A DNA stretch of 64,000 bases from Agromyces sp. ISL-38 (GTDB lineage Bacteria > Actinomycetota > Actinomycetes > Actinomycetales > Microbacteriaceae), in contig NZ_JAGGPF010000006.1 of the NCBI RefSeq assembly GCF_018613935.1, positions 62,001-126,000 on the forward strand, in the 5' to 3' direction. Below are positions 30,356 through 39,178 of the stretch, in pieces. Position numbers and translations under genes: made by a program. The first letter of the stretch is position 1, and each line of letters starts with the position of its first letter. A model generated the notes under the pieces. It made no database searches. It was given only the letters and a program-made list of their open reading frames with translations, and had not been told where the DNA came from.

Positions 30356-31429
30356 ATGACCGCGGCATCCGTCACCCCCGTGCGCCGTCGCCCACTGCGC
30401 GATCGGCTTCCGATCGTGCACCAGCTCCGGCAGAGCATGGGCCTCCAGCGAGGCATGCTCGTCGCCGGACTCGTCATGGTCGCGGTGTTCATCCTGTGCT
30501 CGATCGTCGCGCCCCTCATCGCCCCATACGGATTCGCGCAGCGCAAAGACGAGTCAGGGGCCTTCGGCACACAGCAGCCGCCATCGCCCGAACACGTGTT
30601 CGGCACCACGGTCGGCGGCTACGATGTGTTCTCTCGCGTGATCTGGGGCACCCAGACCGCGATCCTCGTGATCGTCATCGCAGTGCTCCTCTCGATCTTC
30701 ATCGGCGTCGCGCTCGGCCTCTACTCCGGGTACTTCGGCGGCTGGCTCGACCGCGTACTCGTCGTCGTGTGCGACGCGATCTACGCCTTCCCGTCGCTGC
30801 TGCTCGCCATCGTGCTCTCGATCGTCATCTCGGCCGGGCAGTCCAACCTGTGGGGCGGCGTCCTCGCGGCGGCCGGGTCCATCACGGTGGTCTTCATTCC
30901 GCAGTACTTCCGGGTCATCCGTGCCGAGACGGTGCGCATCAAGGCCGAGGCGTTCGTCGAGTCGGCGAAGGTCCTCGGCGCCTCGAACGCCCGGATCGTG
31001 TTCAAGCACGTCTTCCGCAATGCCACGCGCACCCTTCCGCTCATCATCACGCTCAACTCGTCCGAGGCGATCCTGACCCTCGCCGCGCTGGGCTTCCTCG
31101 GCTTCGGCATCGAGCCGACGGCGGCAGCCGAGTGGGGGTACGACCTCTTCAAGGCGCAGTCGGATGTCACGAGCGGCATCTGGTGGACGGCCTTCTTCCC
31201 GGGCGCCGCCATCGTCTTCACCGTCCTCGGCATCACCCTGGTCGGCGAGAGCCTCAACGACCTGGCCGATCCGCGGCTCAGGGGCCGTCGCCGCGTCGCG
31301 CAGGCGGCCGGCGAGGTCGCCGCGACGTCGGTCGTGCCCGGCGGCACGCTGACGGCCGGTCCCGGAGGCCTCGATGGCCTCGAAGACGGTCAATCGTTCG
31401 ACGAGCACGGGATCGAGGTCAGGCGATGA
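30356..31429 (+). CDS. peptide ABC transporter permease (DppC/OppC type)
   Basis: Permease of 357 residues with an OppC N-terminal region, the GTTVGGYDVFSRVIWGTQ segment diagnostic of OppC/DppC, six helices and the EAA loop ESAKVLGASNARIVFKH. The C-terminus is extended by a Gly-rich hydrophilic tail after DLADPRLRGRR. Its stop overlaps the ATPase start (ATGA), so the subunits are made together. Confidence 0.92.
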   Translation: MTAASVTPVRRRPLRDRLPIVHQLRQSMGLQRGMLVAGLVMVAVFILCSIVAPLIAPYGFAQRKDESGAFGTQQPPSPEHVFGTTVGGYDVFSRVIWGTQTAILVIVIAVLLSIFIGVALGLYSGYFGGWLDRVLVVVCDAIYAFPSLLLAIVLSIVISAGQSNLWGGVLAAAGSITVVFIPQYFRVIRAETVRIKAEAFVESAKVLGASNARIVFKHVFRNATRTLPLIITLNSSEAILTLAALGFLGFGIEPTAAAEWGYDLFKAQSDVTSGIWWTAFFPGAAIVFTVLGITLVGESLNDLADPRLRGRRRVAQAAGEVAATSVVPGGTLTAGPGGLDGLEDGQSFDEHGIEVRR

Positions 31430-33114
31430 GCACGGTGGTCGACATCAGGAACCTCGGCGTCTCGTTCGCGACGGATGCCGGGGCGGTCAAGGCGGTCGAC
31501 AACGTCTCGCTGTCGGTCGGCCGCGGCGAGGTGCTCGCCATCGTCGGCGAGTCCGGCAGCGGCAAGACGGTGACGGCGAAGACGATCCTCGGACTCTTGC
31601 CCGAGACGGCAACGACCCGGGGCGCCGTAGTGCTCTCCAACCGCGAGGGCACTCGGGAGAGCGACATCATCAGCCTCTCCACACACCAGCTCCGTGAGGT
31701 GCGCGGCACCGACGTGGCCATGGTGTTCCAAGAGCCGTCGACCGCGTTGAACCCGGTGTACACCGTGGGCTGGCAGATCATGGAGGGCATTCGCGCCCAC
31801 AGCGACATCTCCAAGAAGGAGGCGCGCGCGAAGGCGATCGACATCCTGCGACGGGTCGGCATCCCCGATCCCGAGGAACGCGTCGATCACTATCCGCACC
31901 AGTTCTCGGGCGGGCAGAAGCAGCGCGTGGTCATCGCCATGGCGCTCGTGCTCGACCCCGGCCTGATCGTGGCCGACGAGCCCACGACAGCGCTCGACGT
32001 GACGGTGCAGGCGGAGATCCTCGATCTGCTTCGCAAGTGCCGCGATGAGTTCGGCACGGCGATCGTGCTGATCACGCACAACATGGGCGTCGTCGCCGAT
32101 CTCGCCGATCGGGTCGCGGTGATGTACGAGGGCAACGTCGTGGAGCAGGCCGACGTCGAGACGCTGTTCTCGGCTCCGCAGGCCGACTACACGAAGGCTC
32201 TCCTCGCCGCGGTGCCGTATGTGGGTCACGGCGCCGCCAGCGCGGTCGAGCGGGTGGCCGCACGGGCCGCGGGCTGGGCCGAGCTGACACCCGTCGTCGA
32301 GGCGCGCGGACTCGAGATCTCGTATCCTGGCCGATTCGGCCGGCCGGGGTTCCGTGCCGTCAACGGCGTCGACTTCGTCATCCGTCCGGGGGAGGTGCTC
32401 GGTCTCGTCGGCGAGTCCGGCTCGGGGAAGACGACCATCGGTCGTGCGATCGCCGGTCTCACGAAGGTAACCGGTGGATCACTGCGCGTGCTCGGCGCCG
32501 AGATGAACGGCATCCGCGAGCGGAACTTCCGTCCCCTTCGCAGTCGGCTCGGGTTCGTGTTCCAAGATCCGGCTTCGAGCTTCAATCCGCTCCTGACGAT
32601 CGCCGAGTGCGTCGCCGAGCCGCTCATCATCCACGGCAGGGCGAAGGACGCCAATGCCGCCAGGGTGCGGGTGAACGAGCTGCTCGAGGCGGTGCAGCTG
32701 CCACGCGCATATGGCGACCGCTACCCTCACGAGCTGAGCGGCGGCCAGCGGCAGCGCGCGAGCCTCGCCCGCGCGCTCGCGCTCGAACCCGAATTGCTCA
32801 TCGCCGATGAGCCCACGTCGGCGCTCGACGTCTCGGTGCAGGCGCGCGTGCTCGAGCTGTTCGCCGAACTCCAGCGCGAGTTCGGCTTCGCGTCGCTCTT
32901 CATCAGTCACGACCTCGCGGTGGTCGACCTGCTGGCCGATCGCATCGGCGTGCTCTACCGCGGTTCGCTCGTCGAGGAGGGCACCGGCGCCGAGGTGCTC
33001 GGTGCTCCGAAGCATCCGTACACCCAGCGGCTCCTCGCCTCCCTCCCGGTGCCCGACCCGATCGCCCAGGCCGAGCGCCGCACGGAACTGCGGCGAATCC
33101 GGGAGGCGAGCTGA
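31426..33114 (+). CDS. double ABC ATPase of peptide transporter (DppD-DppF fusion)
   Basis: Protein of 562 residues with two complete nucleotide-binding domains. First half: Walker A GESGSGKTV, signature FSGGQKQRVVIAMAL, Walker B LIVADEPTTALD. Second half from about residue 285: Walker A GESGSGKTT, signature LSGGQRQRASLARAL, Walker B LLIADEPTSALD. Each half ends in an oligopeptide-type tail (AVPY and HPYTQRLLASLP). The ATG at 31426 overlaps the permease stop. This fusion is common in actinobacteria and supplies both ATPases of an Opp/Dpp importer. Confidence 0.93.
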   Translation: MSTVVDIRNLGVSFATDAGAVKAVDNVSLSVGRGEVLAIVGESGSGKTVTAKTILGLLPETATTRGAVVLSNREGTRESDIISLSTHQLREVRGTDVAMVFQEPSTALNPVYTVGWQIMEGIRAHSDISKKEARAKAIDILRRVGIPDPEERVDHYPHQFSGGQKQRVVIAMALVLDPGLIVADEPTTALDVTVQAEILDLLRKCRDEFGTAIVLITHNMGVVADLADRVAVMYEGNVVEQADVETLFSAPQADYTKALLAAVPYVGHGAASAVERVAARAAGWAELTPVVEARGLEISYPGRFGRPGFRAVNGVDFVIRPGEVLGLVGESGSGKTTIGRAIAGLTKVTGGSLRVLGAEMNGIRERNFRPLRSRLGFVFQDPASSFNPLLTIAECVAEPLIIHGRAKDANAARVRVNELLEAVQLPRAYGDRYPHELSGGQRQRASLARALALEPELLIADEPTSALDVSVQARVLELFAELQREFGFASLFISHDLAVVDLLADRIGVLYRGSLVEEGTGAEVLGAPKHPYTQRLLASLPVPDPIAQAERRTELRRIREAS

Positions 33115-33971
33115 TGCCCCGTGCCGCGCACCGGTATCCGATCGTGCTCAGCGATCTCTCGATCGAGTACCCGGCCCATGGGGCGAGCCCGGCTCATGTC
33201 GCACTCCACGGGCTCTCGCTGACGATCGCACCGGGGGAGGTGCTCGGAATGCTCGGCAGTGCGGGCAGCGGCAAGAGCACCCTCGCAAAGGTGCTCTCGG
33301 GCGTCGCCTTCGAGCCGCGCACCGGCGATGTGCGACCCGTGATCACGGGTGGGGAGGCCACGGTGCTCGGCCACCAGTTGCGCGGCCTCTCCAAGCGCAA
33401 GCTCCCGGAGTACCTCTTCCACGTGGGCTACCTGCCGCAGGATGCCGCGTCGACCCTGCCGGCCGACCGCACGGTCGCCGAGATCGTCGCCGAGCCGATT
33501 CTCGAGCGCGACCGCAGATACAACCGCCACGCGCTCACGACACGAGTGGCGACGATGATCGACGGCGTTCGGCTGCCGCTCGGCATGCTCGATCGCTTCC
33601 CCTACGAGCTGAGCGGCGGCCAGCGCCAACGCGTCGCGCTCGCCCGCGCACTCGTGCTCGGCCCGTCGGTGCTCATCGCCGACGAGCCGACTGCCGGGAT
33701 CGATCTCACGGTGCGCGACGCGGTCGCCCAGCTCATCCGCGATCTGCGCGAGCAGCACACGTTCTCGGCGATCATCATCAGCCATGACCTGCCGGTGCTG
33801 CGCCGCACCGCCGACCGCATCGCCGTGCTCGACAAGGGCGAGCTCGCCGCGATCGGCACGATCGACGAGGTCTTCCACGATCCGCGGCATCCGTATGTCA
33901 TGGCACTCGCGGGTGCGCTCGACGCCGGACACGCGGTGATCGACGAGCTCGACTCCGGCCCATTGGCATGA
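33114..33971 (+). CDS. additional single ABC ATPase of the peptide transporter operon
   Basis: ATPase of 285 residues overlapping the double ATPase stop by one base. Walker A GSAGSGKST, signature LSGGQRQRVALARAL and Walker B VLIADEPTAGIDL are intact. The Q-loop region is VGYLPQDAASTLPADRT. As the fused protein already provides two ATPase domains, this third one is surplus to a normal importer. It may replace one half under some conditions or serve another permease; no partner permease is adjacent. Confidence 0.88.
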   Translation: MPRAAHRYPIVLSDLSIEYPAHGASPAHVALHGLSLTIAPGEVLGMLGSAGSGKSTLAKVLSGVAFEPRTGDVRPVITGGEATVLGHQLRGLSKRKLPEYLFHVGYLPQDAASTLPADRTVAEIVAEPILERDRRYNRHALTTRVATMIDGVRLPLGMLDRFPYELSGGQRQRVALARALVLGPSVLIADEPTAGIDLTVRDAVAQLIRDLREQHTFSAIIISHDLPVLRRTADRIAVLDKGELAAIGTIDEVFHDPRHPYVMALAGALDAGHAVIDELDSGPLA

Positions 33972-34003
33972 CGGATGCCGCGGCCTCTCGGGGCCGGCTC
34001 GAA

Positions 34004-34033
34004 TTGGGAGTCGGGCATTCCCTTTGCTAGAGT
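34004..34033 (+). promoter_or_regulatory. promoter of tRNA-Asn
   Basis: TTGGGA at 34004-34009 and TAGAGT at 34028-34033 are separated by 18 bases, a sigma-70-type arrangement. Transcription would begin about a dozen bases before the mature tRNA. Confidence 0.6.
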
Positions 34034-34052
34034 ATCGATGCTGAACAAGCGA

Positions 34053-34125
34053 TCCTCCATAGCTCAATTGGCAGAGCAATCGGCTGTTAACCGATAGGTT
34101 CTTGGTTCGAGTCCAAGTGGGGGAG
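34053..34125 (+). tRNA. tRNA-Asn(GTT)
   Basis: Full cloverleaf of 73 bases. The acceptor arms TCCTCCA and TGGGGGA pair with one G-U; the D arm is AGCTC...GAGCA, the anticodon loop TGTTAAC has GTT at 34086-34088 (tRNA position 34-36), and the T loop is GTTCGAGTCC-like. CCA is not encoded. A strong terminator follows immediately. Confidence 0.96.
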
Positions 34126-34131
34126 CAGCAG

Positions 34132-34165
34132 AACCCCGTCCTTCCGTAGAAGGGCGGGGTTTCTT
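34132..34165 (+). terminator. rho-independent terminator of tRNA-Asn
   Basis: ACCCCGTCCTTC pairs with GAAGGGCGGGGT (one G-U) around a CGTA loop and is followed by a TTTCTT run. One of the few hairpins here with a clear T tract. Confidence 0.88.
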
Positions 34166-34263
34166 GTGTTAACCGCGTCTACGTTGCCAGTCCGGCGGCA
34201 GACAACACCTAGATCAGCAATGCCTAGAACCACAAGGTATAGTGAGTGGTGATCGGGGGTCTC

Positions 34264-34611
34264 ATGAACATCGACAAGGATCTGGTCGCCGCGATGGCAA
34301 CGCCGCTCGTGCTCGCGATTCTCGTGGAGGGCACGAGCTACGGGTACGCGATCCTCAAACGGGTCCGCGAGCTCTCCAGCGGCGAACTCGAATGGACCGA
34401 CGGCATGTTGTATCCACTGCTCCACCGGCTCGAGCGACTGGGCTACATCCACGCCGAGTGGGGCGTATCGCCCGAGGGCAGGCGCCGGCGCTACTACGAG
34501 ATCACCGAGGCCGGGCACGCTCAACTGACGGAGCAGCGGCGGCAGTGGGACACTGCGACCCGCACTCTTGGCGGACTGTGGGGACTGGCGCTTCCGGTGG
34601 CACGAGCATGA
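34264..34611 (+). CDS. PadR-family transcriptional regulator
   Basis: Regulator of 115 residues started at ATG 34264, behind a GGGGG ribosome-binding site. The winged helix has LAILVEGTSYGYAILKRVREL and the beta wing WGVSPEGRRRRYYEITEAG, both typical of PadR. A TATAGT -10 box lies at 34238-34243. It overlaps the membrane-protein gene downstream by four bases (ATGA), the usual pairing, and probably controls that operon. Confidence 0.92.
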   Translation: MNIDKDLVAAMATPLVLAILVEGTSYGYAILKRVRELSSGELEWTDGMLYPLLHRLERLGYIHAEWGVSPEGRRRRYYEITEAGHAQLTEQRRQWDTATRTLGGLWGLALPVARA

Positions 34612-35951
34612 GCATGGATTCCGTCGAGCAGCAGATCGACCAATGGCGCGCGGCGGTCCTGCGGGGTCGCGCGGTCGACGGAGGCGACGCCGACGAACTC
34701 GAGGGTCATCTGCGGGAGCAGATCGAGGACCTCGAGAGCGCTGGACTCTCGGGCGAGGAGGCCTTCCTCATCGCGGTCAAGCGGCTCGGTGAAGTGGATC
34801 TCATCACCGCCGAGTTCGCCCGCGAGCACAGCGATCGGCTCTGGAAGCAGCTCGCGATGTCGCACGCCGACGAGAGCGAGCGCCGGCCGATGCTGACGAT
34901 GCTCGGCTTCGCGACGGCCACCGCCGTGCTCATCCAGGTTGCTCGGCTTCTCGCCGGCTTTCCCGGCCCGAGCAGCGCGTGGTTCGTACGGGATCTCAGC
35001 CTCTTCGTACTGCCCGTGCTCGCGGCGTATTTCGCGGTCGTGCGAGGGATGCCGTGGAGACCGGCAGTCGGCCTCGCCGGGGCGGTAGCGGTGCTCGGGG
35101 TGGCCGTGAACGTCTTCCCGTTCGCTCCGGGCTCGAGCACGGACATGCTCGTCGCGATTCACCTCCCGATCGCGCTCTGGTTCGTCGTGGGTGTCGCCTA
35201 CGTCGGGGGAGACGTGCGATCAGCTGCTCGGCGCATGGATTTCATCCGATTCACCGGCGAGTGGGCGATCTACTATGCGCTGATCGCCCTCGGCGGCGGG
35301 GTGCTGCTCGGCCTGACCAGCCTCGTGCTCACCCCGATCGCCCCCGGCGCGATCCCGGAGGTCATGACCTGGGTAGTTCCATCGGGAGCCGCGGGCGCCG
35401 TGGTGGTGGCAGCTTGGCTCGTCGAGGAGAAGAAGAGCGTCATCGAGAATCTCGCGCCGGTGCTCACCGCCATCTTCACGCCGCTGTTCGCCGTCATGCT
35501 GCTCGTATCGGCGATCGGCTACCTGGCGGCCGGCATCGGGCTCGATTTCGACCGCGACCTGCTGACCGTGTTCGACGTGCTCCTGCTCGTCGTCGTCGGT
35601 CTCGTCGTCTACGGCATCTCGGCGCGCGACACGAACCGCCCGCCCGGTGTGATGGACGTGCTCCGCCTGGTGGCGGTCATCGCCGCGGTCGTGCTCGACG
35701 TCCTCGTGCTCGGCTCGATGCTCGCCCGCGTGGGCGAGTTCGGGTTCACCGCCAACCGGGTGGCGGCGCTCGGGCTGAATGTGGTGCTGCTCGTGAACCT
35801 CGTCGTGACGGCATGGCTCATCGCCCGCCTGCTCATGGGGAAGGCGCCGGCGGTGCGAATCGAGCGGTGGCAGACCGGATACCTCCCGGTATTCGCGGCC
35901 TGGGTGCTCGTGGTCGTGCTCGTCGTGCCGCCCCTGTTCGGCTTTGCGTGA
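34608..35951 (+). CDS. permease-prefix-domain membrane protein
   Basis: Protein of 447 residues. The N-terminal 85 residues form the soluble permease-prefix domain (IDQWRAAVLRGRAV, DELEGHLREQIEDLESAGLSGEEAFLIAVKRLG). About ten hydrophobic helices follow, with no ATPase or FtsX signature. Such proteins are regularly encoded after a PadR regulator; their function is unknown, with roles in envelope stress suggested. It ends 36 bases from the convergent def gene. Confidence 0.85.
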   Translation: MSMDSVEQQIDQWRAAVLRGRAVDGGDADELEGHLREQIEDLESAGLSGEEAFLIAVKRLGEVDLITAEFAREHSDRLWKQLAMSHADESERRPMLTMLGFATATAVLIQVARLLAGFPGPSSAWFVRDLSLFVLPVLAAYFAVVRGMPWRPAVGLAGAVAVLGVAVNVFPFAPGSSTDMLVAIHLPIALWFVVGVAYVGGDVRSAARRMDFIRFTGEWAIYYALIALGGGVLLGLTSLVLTPIAPGAIPEVMTWVVPSGAAGAVVVAAWLVEEKKSVIENLAPVLTAIFTPLFAVMLLVSAIGYLAAGIGLDFDRDLLTVFDVLLLVVVGLVVYGISARDTNRPPGVMDVLRLVAVIAAVVLDVLVLGSMLARVGEFGFTANRVAALGLNVVLLVNLVVTAWLIARLLMGKAPAVRIERWQTGYLPVFAAWVLVVVLVVPPLFGFA

Positions 35952-35987
35952 CCGCACGGCATTCGCGCGCTGCGCAATGTTGCGGGC

Positions 35988-36554
35988 TCAGCCCTCGAGG
36001 TCGTCGACGCCCGGCATCCACTGCTGGCCCGGCTGCCCCCAACCGAGCTTGCGATTGATCTTCGCGACGATGCGCTGGTCGCGCTCGCCCAAGCGGTCGG
36101 TGTAGAGCACGCCGTCGAGGTGGTCGTACTCGTGCTGAAAGATGCGCGCGAGCCAGCCCTCGGCCTCGATCTCGAACCGGACGCCCTCGAGGTCGGTCGC
36201 GCGGAGGATCGCTCGCTCGGCGCGACGCAAGCCGAATCGCTCGCCTGGGAAGGAGAGGCAGCCCTCGGACTCCTCATCGGGGTCGGGCTCGCCGACGGGC
36301 GGTGGGGAGATCCAGAGTTCGGGATTGATCGCGACGCCGCGCCAGCGGGTGCCCGCTTCGTCGACCCAGCCGAAGGTGAAGAGCCGGAGCGCCACACCCA
36401 CTTGCGGAGCGGCGAGGCCGACGCCCGGCGCCGCGTCCATCGTCTCGAAGAGATCTCGCACCAGCGCCCGCAGCTCATCGTCGATCGACTCGACGGGCAG
36501 GGCGGGGGAGTGGAGGACCGGGTCGCCGGTGATTCGTATGGGGAGCACGGCCAT
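35988..36554 (-). CDS. def: peptide deformylase
   Basis: Fe(II)/zinc enzyme of 188 residues, started at ATG 36554 (product begins MAVLPIRITGDPVL). All three family motifs are present: GVGLAAPQVG at 44-53, EGCLSFPG with metal ligand Cys99, and QHEYDHLDG with ligands His141 and His145 and catalytic Glu142. It removes the formyl group from nascent proteins. FPG in motif 2 rather than LPG is a common actinobacterial variant. Confidence 0.95.
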   Translation of the reverse strand: MAVLPIRITGDPVLHSPALPVESIDDELRALVRDLFETMDAAPGVGLAAPQVGVALRLFTFGWVDEAGTRWRGVAINPELWISPPPVGEPDPDEESEGCLSFPGERFGLRRAERAILRATDLEGVRFEIEAEGWLARIFQHEYDHLDGVLYTDRLGERDQRIVAKINRKLGWGQPGQQWMPGVDDLEG

Positions 36555-36594
36555 TCGGACAGGATATCGGGGGACGAGCGGGTAGGGTCGATGC

Positions 36595-37512
36595 GTGGAT
36601 CCGGACATGAGCGAGCTCACAGAGCAGATCGCCCTCGACCCCACCTCCTTCATCGGAATTCCGCTTGCGCTCGTGGGAGCGGTCTTCCTGTCGCTGGGCG
36701 CGCAGTTCCAGCATCGCGGCGTGGTGAAGGTCGAGTCGCGCACCGTCGACACGCTCGGCAAGGGGTTGAGCTTCAACCAGCTCGCGCTGCTGCTCGCGCG
36801 CCCGTCATGGGTCCTCGGCTCGGTCATGCTCGGGCTTGCCATCGTCTTCCAATTGTCGAGTCTCTACTTCGCGCCGATCATCGTCGTGCAGCCGCTCGGC
36901 GCGATCGCGCTCGTGATCACCTCGATCCTGAACTCGCGCATCAACCATGTCAGTCTCAAGCACAAGTCCATCATCGCGATCATGATGTGCGTCGGCGGTG
37001 TGCTGCTCTTCGTCGGCGTCGCGGCCTTCACCGCGGTCGACAAGCCGGTGACCGATCAGCACCTCATCACGATTCTGATCATCCTCGCCGTCGTGCTCGC
37101 GGCAGCCGGAGTGGCCTTCGGATGGATGCGCCGGCACATCCGGGCTATCTTCTACGTGATCATGGCCGGCGTGCTCTACGGGTTCGTGGCGACACTCGCG
37201 AAGGTGGTGCTCGGCCGACTCCAGCAGGGGGAGTTCGAGTGGCTCACCTGGCTGTGTGTTGTGGGCCTGCTGGCCGCGACCGGCCTCGGTGCGTACTTCG
37301 TGCAGAATGCCTACGCATCGGGCCCGCCCGACCTCGTCATCGCGGGGCTCACGGTGGTCGACCCGATGGTCGCGGTCGCGATCGGCATCATCGTGCTCGG
37401 GGAGGCGTCGCAGGCGCCGCTCTGGGCGAACGGGGTCTTCGTACTCGCCGGCGTGATCGCCGTGGTGGGCGTCTTCCAGCTCGCGAAGAACCACCCGCAA
37501 ACGCGAATCTGA
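36595..37512 (+). CDS. DMT-superfamily membrane protein (EamA-like)
   Basis: Membrane protein of 305 residues, GTG start with an alternative ATG at 36607. Nine or ten hydrophobic helices form two halves of about five. Typical stretches are ALVGAVFLSLGAQFQHRG, YFAPIIVVQPLGAIALV and GLTVVDPMVAVAIGIIVLGE, which match the DMT family of actinobacteria. Substrate unknown. It is divergent from def by 40 bases. Confidence 0.85.
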   Translation: MDPDMSELTEQIALDPTSFIGIPLALVGAVFLSLGAQFQHRGVVKVESRTVDTLGKGLSFNQLALLLARPSWVLGSVMLGLAIVFQLSSLYFAPIIVVQPLGAIALVITSILNSRINHVSLKHKSIIAIMMCVGGVLLFVGVAAFTAVDKPVTDQHLITILIILAVVLAAAGVAFGWMRRHIRAIFYVIMAGVLYGFVATLAKVVLGRLQQGEFEWLTWLCVVGLLAATGLGAYFVQNAYASGPPDLVIAGLTVVDPMVAVAIGIIVLGEASQAPLWANGVFVLAGVIAVVGVFQLAKNHPQTRI

Positions 37513-37570
37513 GCAGAATCGCACTCCCGAGCGCGAAACTCCACAACGACGCCGCGCGGCGCGCACTGCG

Positions 37571-37576
37571 TAGACT
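37571..37576 (+). promoter_or_regulatory. candidate -10 box for the glycosyltransferase gene
   Basis: TAGACT in the 156-base region upstream of the GT4 gene is the best -10 match there. A -35 is not convincing. The start codon lies 92 bases downstream, so a long leader is implied. Confidence 0.35.
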
Positions 37577-37668
37577 ATGGTCGGATTCAGTCTGCGCGCC
37601 GACCCTGCGCCGCGACGCCCACCGGGGCCGACCGTCCCGAACCGACGAACTGTGAGGAACAACGCCAC

Positions 37669-38925
37669 GTGTCTGACAATCCCGGTGCTACACCTTCCGC
37701 CGGCACCGACGGCGCAGAGACGGAACGGCCGCTCAGGATCCTGATCGGCGCCGACACCTTCGCTCCCGACGTCAATGGGGCAGCGAAGTTCGCCGAGCGC
37801 CTGGCCGCCGGCCTGGTCGAACGCGGTCACGACGTGCACGTCATGGCCCCTGCTGCCAGCCGCAAGCACGGCACCTGGAAGGAAGTGCACGAAGGGCAGG
37901 AGCTCACGGCGCACCGCCTGAACAGCTGGCGCTGGTATCCGCACGACTGGCTGCGCTTCGCGCTGCCGTGGCGCATCCGCCAGAACAGCGCCCGCGTGAT
38001 CGACGACGTGAAACCCGACGTGGTGCACTTCCAGTCCCACATCATCGTGGGGCGGGGCCTCTCGCTCGAAGCCGAGAAGCGCGGCATCCGGATCGTCGGT
38101 ACCAATCACTTCATGCCCGAGAACATGCTCGAGTTCACGCTGCTGCCTGCAGGCTGGCAGGAGTGGGCAGTCGGGCTCGCGTGGAAGGCCGCCCGCCGGA
38201 CCTTCGGGCGTGCCGAGGCCGTCACAACGCCGACGCGCAGAGCGGCTCAGTTCCTCGAGCGACACACCGGGCTCTCGGGCGTTCACGCGATCTCGTGTGG
38301 AATCGACGCACACAAGTACGAGCCGAGCTGGGAGCCGCGCAGCGAGAATCGCATCCTCTTCGTCGGACGCGTCACCGGCGAGAAGCAGATCGACGTGCTG
38401 CTGCGTGCATTCGCGCTGCTCCCGGCCGAGCTCGACGCGAAGCTCGAGATCGTCGGCGGCGGCGACCAGAAACGCAACCTCGAGCACATGGCCGTGGAGC
38501 TCGGGGTCGCCGATCAGGTGACGTTCACCGGCTACGTCGCCGACGACGCATTGCGAGGCGCCTACCACCGGGCATCCGTGCTCGCCATGCCCTCGATCGC
38601 CGAACTGCAGAGCATCGTGACGATGGAGGCCATGGCCTCGGCCCTGCCGATCGTGGCGGCGAACGCGATGGCCCTCCCGCACCTCGTGCACGACGGCGAG
38701 AACGGGTACCTCTTCGAGCCGGGCAGCCCTGAAGACCTCGCGGCGAAGCTCCAGATCGTGCTCGAGGCGCCGCCTGCGGAGTATCGCGCACTCAAGGAGG
38801 GCTCGCTCCGCCTCATCGCCGCCCACGACATCCAGCGCACGATCTCGACGTTCGAGAGCCTGTATCGTGGGAAGCCGGTGACCGACCCGGTCACCGATGT
38901 CGCACCGGTGGCGCTCCCCGAGTGA
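37669..38925 (+). CDS. GT4-family glycosyltransferase
   Basis: GT-B fold glycosyltransferase of 418 residues, GTG start. N-terminal Rossmann half: DTFAPDVNGAAKFAERLAAGL, a loop shared with PimB/MgtA-type enzymes, and HFQSHIIVGRGL. C-terminal donor half: ILFVGRVTGEKQIDVLLRAF, IVGGGDQ, MPSIAELQSIVTMEAMASALPIVA (with the conserved acidic residue). Likely a mannosyl- or glucosyltransferase for glycolipids, but the acceptor cannot be named. The tRNA-Met gene follows after nine bases. Confidence 0.88.
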   Translation: MSDNPGATPSAGTDGAETERPLRILIGADTFAPDVNGAAKFAERLAAGLVERGHDVHVMAPAASRKHGTWKEVHEGQELTAHRLNSWRWYPHDWLRFALPWRIRQNSARVIDDVKPDVVHFQSHIIVGRGLSLEAEKRGIRIVGTNHFMPENMLEFTLLPAGWQEWAVGLAWKAARRTFGRAEAVTTPTRRAAQFLERHTGLSGVHAISCGIDAHKYEPSWEPRSENRILFVGRVTGEKQIDVLLRAFALLPAELDAKLEIVGGGDQKRNLEHMAVELGVADQVTFTGYVADDALRGAYHRASVLAMPSIAELQSIVTMEAMASALPIVAANAMALPHLVHDGENGYLFEPGSPEDLAAKLQIVLEAPPAEYRALKEGSLRLIAAHDIQRTISTFESLYRGKPVTDPVTDVAPVALPE

Positions 38926-38934
38926 CCCGGGCGC

Positions 38935-39008
38935 GGGGCGGTAGCTCAGCCGGTTAGAGCAGTGGACTCATAATCCATCGGTCACGGGTTCAAGTCCCGT
39001 CCGCCCTA
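38935..39008 (+). tRNA. tRNA-Met(CAT), probable integration target
   Basis: Cloverleaf of 74 bases with anticodon loop CTCATAA (CAT). Acceptor arms GGGGCGG and CCGCCCT pair with one terminal G-U; T arm ACGGG TTCAAGT CCCGT. CCA is not encoded. A lysidine-type tRNA-Ile2 is possible for CAT anticodons, but the arms look like elongator Met. The mobile element begins right after its 3' end. Confidence 0.9.
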
Positions 39009-39010
39009 CG
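38985..39010 (+). other. putative attL of the integrative element
   Basis: The 3' half of tRNA-Met, its T arm and acceptor strand, adjoins the excisionase/integrase genes 170 bases downstream. Tyrosine integrases of actinobacterial elements commonly use this part of a tRNA as attachment core. The matching attR copy is not in the window, so the exact core cannot be drawn. Confidence 0.55.
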
Positions 39011-39070
39011 ATAAATCGACCTGATCAGGATTTCTTGCCTCAACCAGAGGGCAGGGACTTGATGTCGTCA

Positions 39071-39092
39071 ACGTTTATTCAACGCTTATTCG
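39071..39092 (+). repeat. two tandem 11-bp repeats next to attL
   Basis: ACGTTTATTCA (39071-39081) and ACGCTTATTCG (39082-39092) agree at 9 of 11 positions and are A+T-rich within a G+C-rich region. An 11-bp period puts both on one face of the helix, as for integrase arm-type or excisionase sites. Confidence 0.5.
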
Positions 39093-39139
39093 TGAGCGCG
39101 CGCCATGACGGGCGCTCTGCGAGCAGGGTGATCGACCGT

Positions 39140-39167
39140 GTTCGAGTGAACTGGGTTCACCTCGAAC
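39140..39167 (+). repeat. inverted repeat upstream of excisionase-like gene
   Basis: GTTCGAGTGAAC (39140-39151) and GTTCACCTCGAAC (39155-39167) are complementary except for one extra base. The repeat ends 11 bases before the ATG of the excisionase-like gene. It may be an operator for this gene, or a hairpin hiding its ribosome-binding region. Confidence 0.5.
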
Positions 39168-39178
39168 ACCTTCGTGTC

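Noticed and set aside
39035..39178. Upstream in-frame extension of the excisionase-like protein.
   Set aside because: It would translate the tandem repeats and inverted repeat; the ATG at 39179 begins right before the conserved domain.
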